A DNA stretch of 64,000 nucleotides from Argyresthia goedartella (GCA_949825045.1 OX463836.1:9255829-9319828); one strand, 5' to 3'. Numbered from the stretch's first letter, positions 40,348 to 51,999 are shown. Notes: a model not told the origin generated them from the sequence alone. A program made the numbers and translations.

Positions 40348-41562
40348 CTTAGGAAAACGTCTCGGTGACGGGACAGAATATGCACAGCTTGCTTCCCTGC
40401 TTCATTTTCTAAGGCATGTATTTAAACGCTAAACAAAGAATCCCCGATTTTTTTATCAACATATCTCAAACCTGCAACAAAAATACTGACTGCACCTCAG
40501 AATTTACCCACAAAACAAAATAAATTTTGAAAACTGTTTAACTACTTATGTAAAAACCGTTATACTAAGTGATTATCTGATATCTGAATGTAAACCTAAC
40601 AATTATTTTATTAACTACAAAAACTTAAACCTTTACCTGAACCAAGCACCTATTATTCTTTGGGGCCCATAAGTTTTAATAATGAAAACACCATTTAATC
40701 AATCATTATTATCTAATCAATCAATCAAAAACTCCTAAATGCAAACATAATCACAACAAAGAACGATAAATCAGATTTCGAAACATATTTTTTTGCAATT
40801 GCGATATAAAAAAACAAAATCAAATCGGGTATTATTTAATCGCACATTAAATATGTCCTCTTTGCACAGCAATAATATTCAACAAAACATTTATATTTCT
40901 TATGCTCTGTAAGAATGATAAAATCATTAAATGATTTGGTAAAGTAAACATTAATTAGTGTGGTGCAGCAAAAGACGAATTTTAGAAATTCCGTTATTAT
41001 ATGGATGGAGAATTTTAAGTGCAAATCAATATTTTACGTTGACTCAGAATATTTGTGTATTGAAAACGGAATTTCTGTTCGAAAAGCCAGATATTTGTTG
41101 TGAACTGTGTAAGAAAGATTAGCTTGTTTTGATAGTATTTATGATTTTGTTGGAGGTGCTTATTTGGTAGGGATCTAGTATCGTTTGGCAGGATAATGGG
41201 GTGGAGGGGGAGTGACATCCCCGTGACAATACTCCCGTTACAAGGTAATGCACCGTTCTTGAGAAAATTCCGCTACTCAGTATTTTGCCCTGATATTTGC
41301 CGTAAAAATTAGAATATTTGCTGTGCAAATCAGTGTTATTGATGTGCAGTTTAGTTTAATAATATTAGAACATTCACGAAACTAGAGAAGAAACGGAATG
41401 AATGAACGAAAATTCTCGTTTTTTTTGCGTGACATTTGGGACCACAGACTGTTTTACAACACCATTTTAGTACTCAATCGCCCATTTGTACATTTCGTTA
41501 TCGCTTTGTATCTGATTTGAGGTTAGAACTATCTTTATTAACACTCGACAAATATACATTAC
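40348..41562. other. Intron (inferred) of the 39250-42214 gene
   Basis: AT-rich; no ORF or repeat recognised. Two TGCTGTGCAAATCAG/TGATGTGCAGTTTAG-like phrases near 41317-41350 look like dispersed-repeat remnants. Confidence 0.35.
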
Positions 41563-41761
41563 CTTGTATAAGAGTGGTAGTGTTATAATCAGGGAGCCAG
41601 CCCCTACCAGATCTAACCCAATTTACCCGCCTTCTCCTGCCAAACGATTCTAGACCCAAGCTGCTTATTTTGTTAATCAAATGGTTTATTTGCAGATTAG
41701 TCAGTTTTTTGGTATACGATAGGTCAGTGAAGATGATTCGTTTGCATGCATTCATTTTGAG
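41563..41761 (-). CDS. Host gene, exon 2
   Basis: Acceptor TTTTAAACTGTAG, donor CAAG/GTAATG. 199 nt (66 codons plus one base), open in phase with exon 1: LKMNACKRIIFTDLSYTKKL ... then a basic GRRRRVNWVRSGRGW segment. Phase out (1) agrees with exon 3. Less family resemblance than the other exons, so the internal limits are less certain. Confidence 0.5.
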
Positions 41762-41929
41762 CTACAGTTTAAAATCCCCTTTTTCCTTTTAGGGAGTGCA
41801 CCCAATTTTTGGAGCTTCCTGCGTTGATTTAAAACCTGAAATCGAAATTATACATTTTGCTGTAAATCAGTTTCAAATAGGAAATTTCAAATATTAAATT
41901 TAATTCTGATAAATAGCTAGTATATATAC

Positions 41930-42214
41930 CTGGTTAACAATTTTTCCACGTGCTTGACGGAATGTGCCATTCGCTGTTGTACAGGCTGGGGTATAATAGG
42001 CCGTCGTCCTTTCCCCTGGATATAGACGTTTTATATAGTTGGTCCACCTAAGATATGTAGCGGCTGTAATTGTGGTCTCCCTTTGCTCTTTCAAAATTTC
42101 TTTGGCAATTACGGATGACAGTAAATTTCGACTAGTATCCCCTAATAAAGCCCCGCCCTTGTAGACGAGGAGGGTACTTGAGTCCAAAGATTTTTTTAAT
42201 ATTTCTTCCAAGAT
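41930..42214 (-). CDS. Host gene, exon 1 of those found (uncharacterised insect family, SAMD3-like)
   Basis: Bounded by TTTATATTTCAG upstream and CAG/GTATATA downstream. 285 nt, 95 codons, fully open: ILEEILKKSLDSSTLLVYKG, SRNLLSSVIAKEILKEQ, ATYLRWTNYIKRLYPGE, AYYTPA, GKIVNQ. The order L..IL...Y, R.LL...I, FPGE..YYP, GKL is what I recall from a family of uncharacterised arthropod proteins related to vertebrate SAM-domain-containing 3-like proteins. Function unknown. The true first exon lies upstream (higher coordinates). Confidence 0.65.
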
Positions 42215-42599
42215 CTGAAATATAAAGACATTATAGATGTGATGAAATAAGACCAAACAAGTAGGTATCTTCACACAAATAATATCACGCTTTTCTCTAA
42301 ACATCTTGATTCAAAGTTTCTGAAAGAGTGGTCAAATATAACGCGAGAAACCAAAGATTTATTCAAAATTGTGGCGGCACGTGATTAACTAAATGAGTGA
42401 AGAGATTGAACGTGTTACCACATGAAATTAAACAACTGTTCGACACTTATTTAAAAACAAAAAATGTCTCATTCATTTTTGTTTTATAATTTAACTTATT
42501 TGACGTTTGTTTTGAGGTTAAACGCTGTTTAATATTCTGTGGTAAGACGGTAACAGTCTGTTACATTTGATCGCTCTTCCGGAAACCGGGCGTTAATAT

Positions 42600-42840
42600 G
42601 TTAGTTAAAAGTAAAATAATGAAGGTAATATAATAATGTTAGGAGTCGATACTGGGCATTGAATTGAATCTACTGTGACACGTGCATTGAAGTTTGCTGG
42701 AGAAATATTTTCAATTTCTTTGTAAGGCATGTAAGGTAGACTATCACTAAGTATAGGCACTTGAACATCATCTATCATCTTCCAATAGTGCAACATGAAC
42801 ATCTACATTATCATTTTTAATAGTGCAAAGTCCAAATTCT
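42600..42840 (-). other. Possible further 5' exon or relic of the same gene
   Basis: After GCTATTAATTACAG (acceptor-like, ending about 42834) one frame reads FGLCTIKNDNVDVHVALLED. The next frame then continues DDVQVPILSDSLPYMPYKEI...FNARVTVDSIQCP, possibly to a GTATCG donor. Again a single-base shift separates two protein-like halves. No family match is recognised. Confidence 0.3.
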
Positions 42841-43984
42841 GTAATTAATAGCAAAAATAATATGTTGGTATTTAAAAAAATATTTAAAAAGAGGATGAGG
42901 CAACACATCTCAAAATAAGTAGGTTGGTATGTAGGTACCTAGGTATGTCAAGTTGAGTGATAAGAAAAGGTACAGTACAGCCCGCGCCAGGTTTCTGGCA
43001 CCTGAATGCCGCCTGGAGGCGACAGCGGCGAATGGGTTCCTATAGTTGATAAGGAGGCAAAAGAGGTCAGGTAACTTACCTTCACCAACGCACAATGCTA
43101 GTATAGCTAATTCTGTCGCTTACCATACAAACCCATTGCAAAACTGGTATCGCTAAACTATCGTGGTAAAAGGCCTACGCTACCAGTATTGCCAACTTTG
43201 AATTCTAGCGAATTTTCCGAAAATATATTGTTAATGATATTTGAAATACGGTATAATTACCTTATCCGTATAATTTAATAGCAAGTTAAGGATTAGATTT
43301 GAAACAAAAACTCTAAATTTTGTTCAGAATCAGACAGTATAATTGTCTATGAATAATGTAAGTAATGTTAGTTAGGTCAAAGGGGTCAAAGCCAACTTTA
43401 ATTCGGATACAAATAAACTGGGTAAATTATAAAGTTCTAAGTATTCATCTAAATTAAAATAAAAAAGTTAAAATAAAACGAATATACCCTAACTTAAAAG
43501 AAAAAAAAAAACAATTCAATCTTATAGTTAATTCATTGTTTTTAATAATCTACGTGTCATATATATCATAATTACCTACACTACAAGATTAAAAATAGGG
43601 CCTTCAAATCATTTAATGGGTATTAAGGTGTTTTCTGCTAAGTGTTAGGTACCCTAAATGTAATCGCACCAAAAACATAAATGAGAAAATGGGAGTCAAG
43701 TTCAATATTAACAATATCGTGCTTGTCGACTTTGCCAACAAAAGATTTGGGATCTAAATTAATGCCAAATTATGTATCTATGATAATCATGAAATTCTCA
43801 TATTACAGATTTAACTTGGCATGTTTTTACCGGCAAATCAAATATTATGTTCGCGACATAATTTAGTTTCTAAGTAATTTAGCATTAAGTTTTAATAACT
43901 CTGTAAATAGTATAGGTAAATAAAAGATTTGCTAATCGTGTTTCCTTGGCAGAGAGAGACAGGTAGAGAGCGAAAGATAGATAG
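42841..43984. other. No gene recognised
   Basis: A GTAAGTT donor-like site on the minus strand near 43077 follows a short open stretch (ATELAILALCVGE), too short to call. 42960-43060 is a moderately GC-rich patch, perhaps a dispersed repeat. The rest is AT-rich. Confidence 0.35.
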
Positions 43985-45182
43985 AAAGAGACGGATAGAG
44001 AAACGCAAGCCGTCTCGCTCGCTCGCTGCTCATAGCATCGCTGCTCCCACCGCCGCCCGCGGTACGCCAATCAGAATAAATTGCGGGCGTCCGGCGGGAG
44101 CAGACACAGGAGGCGCTGCGCCACAGCAGCCCCGCCAGCCGCGCTATCCGCCGCTTATTGTGGAGGTCCTACCCAACTGGGCCGACCACTTCAGGGCGAT
44201 AGCCAGCGAGCTCGGCCGGGCTCCCAGCGCGCGCGCCTACCAAAAGGGTGTGCGCTTCACCCCAACGGCCGAAGACGAGTACCGGCTTGTGCAGCGTTAC
44301 CTGTGCAGGCTGGAGAAGGACCAGGGTGTGAGATGGTTCTCATACTCGTTGCCGGCCGACAAGACCCAGAAGGTGGCGATCCGCGGGCTGCCTTCTAACA
44401 CCGCGCCGGAGGAGATAGTCGCGGCGCTTGCAGAACTCGGTGTGGAGGCCGAGTACTGTAAGCAGATCCGGGCGCGCGAAGGACGACCCGGCTGCATCTT
44501 CTTCGCCAACCTGAAGAAGAACCCAGACCGTGCCCCCGGCGCTGTGTACGACATCACGGAGCTCTTGTACATGCCGGGGGTGAAGATTGAGGCCTGGCGC
44601 TCGAAACAGGGCCCGGCCCAGTGCCACAGGTGCCAGCAATTCCGGCACTCGTCGCATATGTGCCACCGCCCCCTAGCGTGCGTACGTTGCGGCGGTCCCC
44701 ACTCGGCGCGGGAATGCCCCCGCCCGAAAGACCAGCCGCCGACGTGCGCCAACTGCGGTGGCCCGCACACGGCAAATAATGCGACGTGCCCCGTGTTCCG
44801 CCAGGAGGCGCGAAACAAGAAGGCCGGCACTGTGGCGCTCACCAACGCGCCCGGGCCCAAGAAGGTGCAGCCTCCCCCTCTGCCTCGTCCCGATCTGCAG
44901 GAACCAACGGCGCCCGCCTCGCTTATGGCGCAGGCGAACGACGGAGCCCCCAGGCAGAAGACGAAGCGGGGGGGGAAGAAGAAGAAGAAGGCGACGGCTC
45001 CACCTGCCACCGGCGCCGCGGCGGCTACTCTCGCCGCCAGCGAGACTGCGGCCGCCGCTGGCGCCGCCACTCCGGCTGCGGCGATAGGGCAGCAGGACTT
45101 GGGGCACCTCACAGCCCTGCTCGCCCTCCTCAGCGACCCCACTGCCCTGGGCAGACTCACCGCTCTGCTCCGCAATGCATGA
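43985..45182 (+). CDS. Jockey-type LINE ORF1 (Gag-like, three CCHC knuckles), start missing
   Basis: The frame is open from 43929, but only a TTG starts it. No ATG occurs before the middle of the protein, so the N terminus is probably truncated. The conserved part is a PRE_C2HC-type region (KVAIRGLPSNTAPEEIVAAL ... PGCIFFANLKK) followed by knuckles CHRCQQFRHSSHMC, CVRCGGPHSARECP and CANCGGPHTANNATC. The C-terminal third is rich in Lys, then Ala. It binds the element's RNA and forms the particle. It ends TGA at 45180-45182, overlapping ORF2 by 8 bases. Confidence 0.85.
45175..45182 (+). promoter_or_regulatory. ORF1 stop / ORF2 start overlap ATGCATGA
   Basis: ORF2 ATG (45175) lies 5 bases before the ORF1 TGA (45180). 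Overlaps of this sort in related LINEs support ORF2 translation by termination-reinitiation. Inferred, not shown here. Confidence 0.6.
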
Positions 45183-47811
45183 GCCGCTCAGGGTCGTCCA
45201 CTGGAACGCGCAGTCGCTGACAGGGAAGAAGCGGCTGCTCCACGTGTTCCTGAGGGACTACCGCGTCGACGTGATGCTCATCAGCGAGACACACCTAGCC
45301 GGAAGCGACAAGCTGACGCTGCCCGGCTACTTCGTCTACCGCAAGGACGAGAAGACCTCCAGCGGCCGGACCTTTCGAGGCTTGGCAGTCATCGTCGGCA
45401 GGAAGATCGTCCACCAGCTCGTCGACGCCCAGGAGTATTCATCCCTATATGCTTTGGGCGTCGACCTCCAGGTCGCCGGCGAGGTGCTGCGACTCTACGC
45501 CGCCTATAAGCCCCCCAGTACACCAATCCGCACCGCCGAGCTACGGGGGCTGCTACAGTCGCCGCACCCGACACTTGTCGCCGGCGACCTCAACTCCAAG
45601 CACACCGCCTGGAACTCCACCAGGGTGTGCCCAGCTGGACGCGCCATCCATGCCGACTCCGTGAGCCACAACTACGACGTCATCGGTCCCGACGAGCCCA
45701 CCCACTTCGACACGCGGGCCGGATGGGACATCATCGACGTCGTGGTCGTCAGAGGTCTCCGGACACCGCCGAGCCAGGAGGTTCTCCCTGACCTCCCTTC
45801 AGACCACAGGCCTGTTCTTCTCGTCCTGGCGGATCTGCCCACCCGGGTATCTCCGCCAGCATCACGTCGCCGCTACCAGTGGGGCGCCTTCACCGCCGCC
45901 CTAGACCAACCCTCCACAAGTTGCCCCGTCAACCAGCCGGAAGACGTTGACCGCCTGGCATCGCTGCTAACCACCCAGATCCGAGACGCGCTCGACCTAT
46001 CATCGCACACCGTAGCTCGCGGGGGGAAGCCCAATCCTCTTCCTGCTGAGCTACGCGCACTCATCTGCGATAAGCGCGCTCTCCGGAAGCAGTGGCAGCA
46101 AACCCGCTGCCCCACGATGAAGACCAGGCTCAACGCCATGACGGCAGAGCTGAAGCGCCAACTTGATCTCCACGCTGAAGAATCTTGGGAACGCCACGTC
46201 GAGTCCATAGGCGACCACGTCCCCTCCGTGCATCGCCTGTGCCGGGCTTTGTCGACCACTCCTGCTCCTGTTCGACCAATCCTGGGCAGCGACGGCCTAC
46301 CAAGATTCCGAGCCCAAGACCGTGCGGATATCTTCGCCGAATGCCTTGAGAAGCAATTCAAGCCGAACCCAACGGATGATGTGGAGCACGTCGCAACAGT
46401 CGAGAGACACCTGCGAGAGTACTTCGCCACGCCGATAGCTCCCGAAGAGGACCCCATCGTCGTCACGCCCGGCCAGATTGTGCGTGCATTCCGACGTACC
46501 AAGCCCAGGAAAGCCCCGGGCGCAGACCGAATACCCAACACGGCGCTGTTACATTTGCCGCCACGCATTGTGGCGGCCGTTGTTCGCCTGTTTAACGGTA
46601 TCTTGCGCACGGGTCACTTTCCAACCCAATGGAAGGAGGGCTTGGTTATCATGTTGCCCAAGCCGGGCAAGGACATCAAGCTGCCTGAGAGCTATCGGCC
46701 GATCACCCTACTGAGCACCATCTCAAAGGGGTTTGAGAAGCTCCTGTTAGCGAAGTTACTGCCCCACATCCAGCCGCGCCCGGAACAGTTCGGCTTCAGG
46801 CCCGAGCATTCTACGACGCTTCAGCTCACCAGAGTACTGAATGACATGACGGTTTGTTTGAACAAAAAAGAATACACTGTCGCAGTACTTCTGGATATGG
46901 AGAAGGCGTTCGACAGAGTATGGCACGAGGGGTTGCTGTACAAGCTGTCGACGTCCCCTGCCCCAAGAAGAACGGTCAAGACAATCGCCTCTTTCCTGAA
47001 GAATCGCCGCTTCCGAGTGATGGTGGAAGACGCCGTCTCCGAGGAACATCCCGTCGCAGCCGGCGTCCCCCAGGGCTCCTGCCTGTCTCCCGCCTGCTAC
47101 GCCCGATACACGGACGACATCCCCGTCGGGCCGGATGCCCAGCTGGCACTCTTTGCAGACGACGCAGCCTACTATGCGTCGTCGTTCCAGGCTCCGCACG
47201 CTGCCATCAAACTGCAGCGCACCCTGGACATCTTGCCCAACTGGGCCAAGTGGCGACTGTCCGTCAATGTTGGGAAAACGCAGGCGCTCATCACAGGCCA
47301 GAGTCTCCTTCCACCATCGCTCCAGCTCCAGGGACAGCGCATCGAGTGGTCTTCGCAGGTGAAGTACCTGGGAGTGACCATTGATCGCCGGCTCACCATG
47401 AAGCAACACGTCGACAACGTCGTCAGCCAGGTCAAGGTGGCACGCGCCAAGCTGCGTCCACTTTTCGACTCCAGCCTCCCTCTGAGGGCGAAGCTCGGGA
47501 TCTACATGAGATCCCGCCTCACCTACGCGGCTCCGGCATGGTACGCCCTGTGCTCGGAGACGAACAAACGGAGACTCCGAGCCCAAGAGAACCTCTCTCT
47601 GCGTACCATCGTCGGCGCCCCCCGCTACGTGAGGAACGCGACAATCCAGAGGGACCTAAGATGGGAAACCGTGGACCAGTTTGTCCAGAGGCTGGCGAAG
47701 GGCATGTTCGCGCGTGCGGATGCATCACACCTTCCGCACATCGCCGAACTGGCGCCGCACCACGCGCGCCCGCCCGACCGCCGCCGCCTGCCACGCGACC
47801 TGGTTGCCTAG
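45175..47811 (+). CDS. Jockey-type LINE ORF2 (endonuclease + reverse transcriptase)
   Basis: 878 codons, uninterrupted. The APE-like endonuclease has HWNAQSL, ISETHL, AAYKPPS, AGDLNSKHTAWNS, GWDIIDVV and LPSDHRPVL. RT has RKAPGADRIPN, LPESYRPITLLS, LLDMEKAFDRVWHE, AGVPQGSCLSPACY and LFADDAAYYAS; a C-terminal region follows to RRRLPRDLVA. Compared with the copy at 1603-2816 it lacks one codon (LPNWAKW versus LPDWLAKW) and three (KLGIYMRSR versus KLGIYKTYVRSR), both in-frame losses after the catalytic box. All catalytic positions look intact. It starts inside the ORF1 stop (ATGCATGA), suggesting termination-reinitiation. Confidence 0.9.
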   Translation: MHEPLRVVHWNAQSLTGKKRLLHVFLRDYRVDVMLISETHLAGSDKLTLPGYFVYRKDEKTSSGRTFRGLAVIVGRKIVHQLVDAQEYSSLYALGVDLQVAGEVLRLYAAYKPPSTPIRTAELRGLLQSPHPTLVAGDLNSKHTAWNSTRVCPAGRAIHADSVSHNYDVIGPDEPTHFDTRAGWDIIDVVVVRGLRTPPSQEVLPDLPSDHRPVLLVLADLPTRVSPPASRRRYQWGAFTAALDQPSTSCPVNQPEDVDRLASLLTTQIRDALDLSSHTVARGGKPNPLPAELRALICDKRALRKQWQQTRCPTMKTRLNAMTAELKRQLDLHAEESWERHVESIGDHVPSVHRLCRALSTTPAPVRPILGSDGLPRFRAQDRADIFAECLEKQFKPNPTDDVEHVATVERHLREYFATPIAPEEDPIVVTPGQIVRAFRRTKPRKAPGADRIPNTALLHLPPRIVAAVVRLFNGILRTGHFPTQWKEGLVIMLPKPGKDIKLPESYRPITLLSTISKGFEKLLLAKLLPHIQPRPEQFGFRPEHSTTLQLTRVLNDMTVCLNKKEYTVAVLLDMEKAFDRVWHEGLLYKLSTSPAPRRTVKTIASFLKNRRFRVMVEDAVSEEHPVAAGVPQGSCLSPACYARYTDDIPVGPDAQLALFADDAAYYASSFQAPHAAIKLQRTLDILPNWAKWRLSVNVGKTQALITGQSLLPPSLQLQGQRIEWSSQVKYLGVTIDRRLTMKQHVDNVVSQVKVARAKLRPLFDSSLPLRAKLGIYMRSRLTYAAPAWYALCSETNKRRLRAQENLSLRTIVGAPRYVRNATIQRDLRWETVDQFVQRLAKGMFARADASHLPHIAELAPHHARPPDRRRLPRDLVA

Positions 47812-48544
47812 CCGGCGATCACCCACTGCATACCAGCGCCACATCAAGACCACCGCCCGCAGGGGCCATCCGATGACCTGTCCACAGGAGTGGACAGAGG
47901 CGATTCTTCGGGAAGAGGTCCGTCGACCTGACCCCGACTCCCCACGCCCCAGAAAGGGTGCGTGAGAAGATTATGAAGAAGAAGAGCAGAGACAGTTCTC
48001 AGTGAGACAGTTCTCAGTTCGGAGCAGTACAATACAGTCCACTACAAGCGAAACCAAGCGAGAAGCTCTCTACTACCCTGCCAAGGAAGCTGCGACCCTG
48101 TTCGACCAAAACTGCGCTGTTTCTTCTTCTTTCTACGAGCCAGCCACCGCCCCAGTAATAAGTGTGGGTTGTCGAAGGGGCCCACATATTAGAAGGGAAG
48201 ATACATCGATCACACCAATATATAATGACGTAAGAAGCATAAAAACATTATAACACTAACAAGTACATTATTAGCCAAATATAAGGTAGTATGTAAAAAC
48301 TAGCCTTGCGTTCGGTCATTTTGGGGTGCTCTAAATTGAGTTGTTTGTTATTGTTTTTGTGGTTTCCTTAATGCTGTTGTATTTTTGTTATTGTCGTTGC
48401 ATTTTTGTTATTAAATAAAACCAACACAGCTCAACAGCTGATCAACTATTTCGTCAAGACACTCAGTAAACAAGCTTTCTCAGTTGCTTATATTTATTAC
48501 AACGTTTAAGCAATGTCTATCCCTAATGCAACGTCAAAAGCAGT

Positions 48545-49012
48545 TCTATCTACACACGTATTATAAACCCTCTTTACGGCGTCCAAAAACCACACGTTAC
48601 GACCAGCATAATGATAAACTTCTTGGTAAAAACTCATTTCTTATCTGAATATTGATAATTATGACCATAATGTAGCAACATTTGTCACTAATGTGACACA
48701 CACATTCAAATTTCAAACGCCGACGAAAACCTGATTGCCGCCCTTAGTTTGTCTTTGAAGTTGGTACTACTGAACGAGCTAAACAACTGCAGAGCAATGA
48801 TCGATGCCACAATACCGGTCGAATATGCGGTTCCTGTACACATCAAAGAGAGCTTATGATATGTGTGTAGATAAACTAGTGTATGTAACTGTACATAATT
48901 AGGCATTAAAACTCTCGAGTGATATTATTATAAAACACGCCTTCGGCTCGTTTCATAAACCCACTCTCGGGTTTTAATGCCCTTCATTATGTAGCAGTCA
49001 CATAAACTACTA
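48545..49012 (+). repeat. Dispersed non-coding repeat, family B (long copy)
   Basis: Same layout as 14228-14690, including the TTCGGCTCG foldback at the 3' part and the same end GTAGCAGTCACATAAACTAC. Confidence 0.75.
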
Positions 49013-49250
49013 TTGTGATAAATTTTTCTGTACTAATGTGTTAATAATAATAATATTTATTTATTTCAGATATAACTCTATAATTAAACACGTTAAAATG
49101 AAAAATAAATTGAAATAATGACACAAAACAAAAAATAAATTAATTGGTAACACAGAAAACAAGATCTAAGTATGTAAGTGAAGTCCACACACTCATTCAT
49201 CATTCTGTCATAATTATGTCTATTACACATCCATCACACAACACATTCAC

Positions 49251-49775
49251 TTACTTCTTATTCCTGTTTAAGTGCACATCCACCCAGTGCTTCATCATAG
49301 GGCTGTCGACCCTATCAGCCAGCGTTCTGAAGATCAAGTTCGAGCTGCCGCGAGTCCGACTCCACATGGACGCTACTCTGTTACGCAGTATGGCGAAAAA
49401 ATCGTTTATTTTTGCTTCCGCAAACATCGTCGACGCGCTACAGTATCGCGGCAGCCCCAATACAATCCTCAGCGCGTTATTGTATTGGACACGCAAGGAG
49501 CTGTAGGCCCTCTGCGTATAGCGAACCCACAGACTGCAGGTGTAGAAGGTTTGACAGTAGGCTTTAAACAGTGTAAGTTTCACTTCTTTAGTGCACCTTG
49601 CAAACCTGCGGGCCAGCATGTTACAGCGGACTGACAACGCCCTGCGCTCTCTCTCCATGTCCTGATCATCAGTGAGTGTCTCCGTGACCACATGCCCTAG
49701 GTACTTAAATTCCGAAACTCTGGCCACGGGTATTCCACACAGCCGGACTGGTGGTACAAACAGTGGTTCAAGTTT
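49251..49775 (-). pseudogene. LINE RT C-terminal fragment (another lineage)
   Basis: Minus strand: PPVRLCGIPVARVSEFKYLG, ERERRALSVRCNMLARRFAR, LFKAYCQTFYTCSLWV, YNNALRIVLGLPRYCSASTM and DSPMMKHWVDVHL, ending in a stop. This is the thumb/C-terminal region of an RTE-like or related LINE. The catalytic core is absent. Upstream codons to 49970 are open but unlike any RT. Confidence 0.75.
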
Positions 49776-51057
49776 TTTGTGGTAAGACGTTAAGAGCCTA
49801 AGAGTCTCTGAAAGTGTTTTTTCTGTTGATTTTAGCTTCTTGAAAATGACATGACAGTTCACATTAGTTAGGTTAGGTAGTAGTAGTAGGTAAACAAAAA
49901 CGTACATTCTGACGGAAATCCCGTCGGTTCTCCGCTCCTGGGGCTTACAAGGCATCTCGCAACACAACATTCTTGCTGAGGCTGAATGTTTTCACAAACT
50001 TGGATCCATAGCTTGCCTCAATGTGGCGCTTCTTCCAACGCTCTGTGACCTCTCTTCTCATGCTTGCCACGGTTGCGAGGCATAATATCCTCAAACGCAC
50101 CCCAAAACCAAGTCGTGACATCTTCAGAAATAAGATTTTGCTAATTCACCAAAAAGCAATCGCTGCAAAATCGCTTCAGTGAGGTCGATTTTGACTGATG
50201 GGCCTAAATTATGCGATAGTTATAAACGTAAAATTTTAAGGGAATAGGTCGTTATTCTGGAAATAATTATTGGTGCCGGTCGCAGCTTGGCGTCTGCGGT
50301 ATGCAGTTTTGTACGATTGCTTGCAAAGCGGCTCGCTTGTGCGTTGCAATTCGTTTACCGGAATACCAAGCACGCCATTTTTTGGCGTTGTAAAGCTAAC
50401 AATATGCTTGTGTAAGCACACGACGCATCCATTTATAGAAAAAATATCATAAATTATACAATATAGATAATTCAACTAGATCACTGTTTTGCAAACATGG
50501 ATATTTCGACTATTTGAACAAATTTCGCAGCCGTTCCCGCCAATTATGGTAAAATAAACACGTACGGCAAGTGAGTGTATCCCGGGCGTATAGCGCAAAG
50601 AACGGCAGGCGTCCTGCAACCTGCACGAAGCGACGCGAGCACGACGTCTCATAGTTTTGTATGTAAGCTACAAACAAGCGTACACCAAGCGTATAATGAT
50701 GAATACGCATCTATGAAACTCCGCCGCCGTTGACATTACGCCTGAAGTGTCACGTTTGCAAGATAATTGTAGATAAATAATCAATGTTCTCAAATATTTT
50801 CCTTTACTCCCAATTATTTTGCTAACATGACACCTTACCATACAGATTACCATATTACCAATCTTTTTAAGTATCCCCTAAACATATTTACCACATTCAT
50901 CATGCGATAAAGGAAAAAAGGAAGGGTTGACTCGCCATTAAAAAAAACCCTGCTCTGACAGTATACACTCTGACAAACATTATATAGGATACAAAGGGCA
51001 CGTTTGGCGAGGATAATAATAATAATATTTTTTTATTATTACAAATAGGCATTTCAT
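49776..51057. other. No gene recognised
   Basis: Mixed sequence; no family-level ORF. 50270-50640 is slightly GC-richer with a few 60-codon ORFs lacking features. Confidence 0.4.
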
Positions 51058-51195
51058 AATGGAGTGTTCAGTCCGACACTGATGTATGGGAGTGATTATT
51101 AGGTATGGCAGGAGAATCAAGGAAGCAGAATAAATTCAGTGGAAATGAGGTCTTTGAGGAGTATGTGAAGAGTAATTTTAAAAGATAGATAGATA
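51058..51195 (+). pseudogene. Short LINE RT tail scrap
   Basis: Reads NGVFSPTLMYGSDY, stop, VWQENQGSRINSVEMRSLRS, the C-terminal Y-G-S-E-x-W...R-I-x-x-x-E-M-R-x-L-R motif of a LINE RT. Confidence 0.65.
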
Positions 51196-51999
51196 GAACG
51201 GAATATAAGCGAAAGCTATGGATTGAATGAACATATCATGACAAGGTTAGAAAAGGGTCACCTTAATCTCGCATTACGATCAGCCGAATTTAGATTACGA
51301 AACAAGTTTCATGCATGATGAAATTAATTTCATGACACTACTTCCAGTACCTGTGAAACTAGTTTCATTAAAAATAATACTGTCGTAAAATCCACAGCGC
51401 TCATTGCTCCGCCAACATCAAAGCTTTATTTCACATAGCAAAATGTTGGAATACGGATTTTATTGTATAAAAATACGAAAAGGTTTCATATTCGTTGATA
51501 AATTTTATATTTTTATCAGCTGTCCGACGTTGGTTTGTCACTATTTTTTTTTACTAACACCGCCGACACCACGACTAAAAACACACGACCTACAAGCGCA
51601 AGCGCTCTCGCGACACTAGTTTCGCGTCACGTTTAGACGGTGACATTAGTTGCATGAGACTAGTTGTATACGAAAATCGCGCGCGTCACTAACCGTTTCA
51701 GTGTCTTGAAATCAATGCATGCATTGTAAAACATGGCGTTGACACGTGAAATTGTTGATGAGATTAATGTCACGAAACTACTTTTATGCCACTTGTAGCT
51801 AGCTGGCGGACTGGCTAGCTGACGAATATTCAAATATTCTTTAAACTAAGTACTTCACTAGAGCAGACTGACAGACAAGACAGAAAAAATATTATGATTG
51901 ATTGATGATTTTTTGATAAGACTACGAATAAACTTGAAACCGATATTTATATTACCTAGTTTCACTTGAGAACAAATGCTCCTTAACGAGCCGGATCAT
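51196..51999. other. No gene recognised; possible repeat pair
   Basis: ATGATGAAATTAATTTCATG (about 51317) and TTGATGAGATTAATGTCACG (about 51757) are similar direct phrases about 440 bp apart. They may bound a degraded element. Otherwise AT-rich. Confidence 0.35.

Larger units (their letters stand above)
43985..48420 (+). mobile_element. Jockey-type LINE, long GC-rich copy
   Basis: The sharp rise in GC near 43985 marks the 5' limit. ORF1 and ORF2 follow, then a 3' UTR running to about 48420 (last AATAAA at 48413). Two smaller pieces of the family lie at 1603-2816 and 7483-7906. The 3' UTR diverges completely from the 7.5 kb piece after GGGTGCGTGAGA, so two 3' subfamilies exist. No target-site duplication was identified. 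Confidence 0.85.

Noticed and set aside
43929..43984. N terminus of Jockey ORF1 from 43929
   Set aside because: Begins with TTG in AT-rich flanking sequence; element-like composition starts near 43985.
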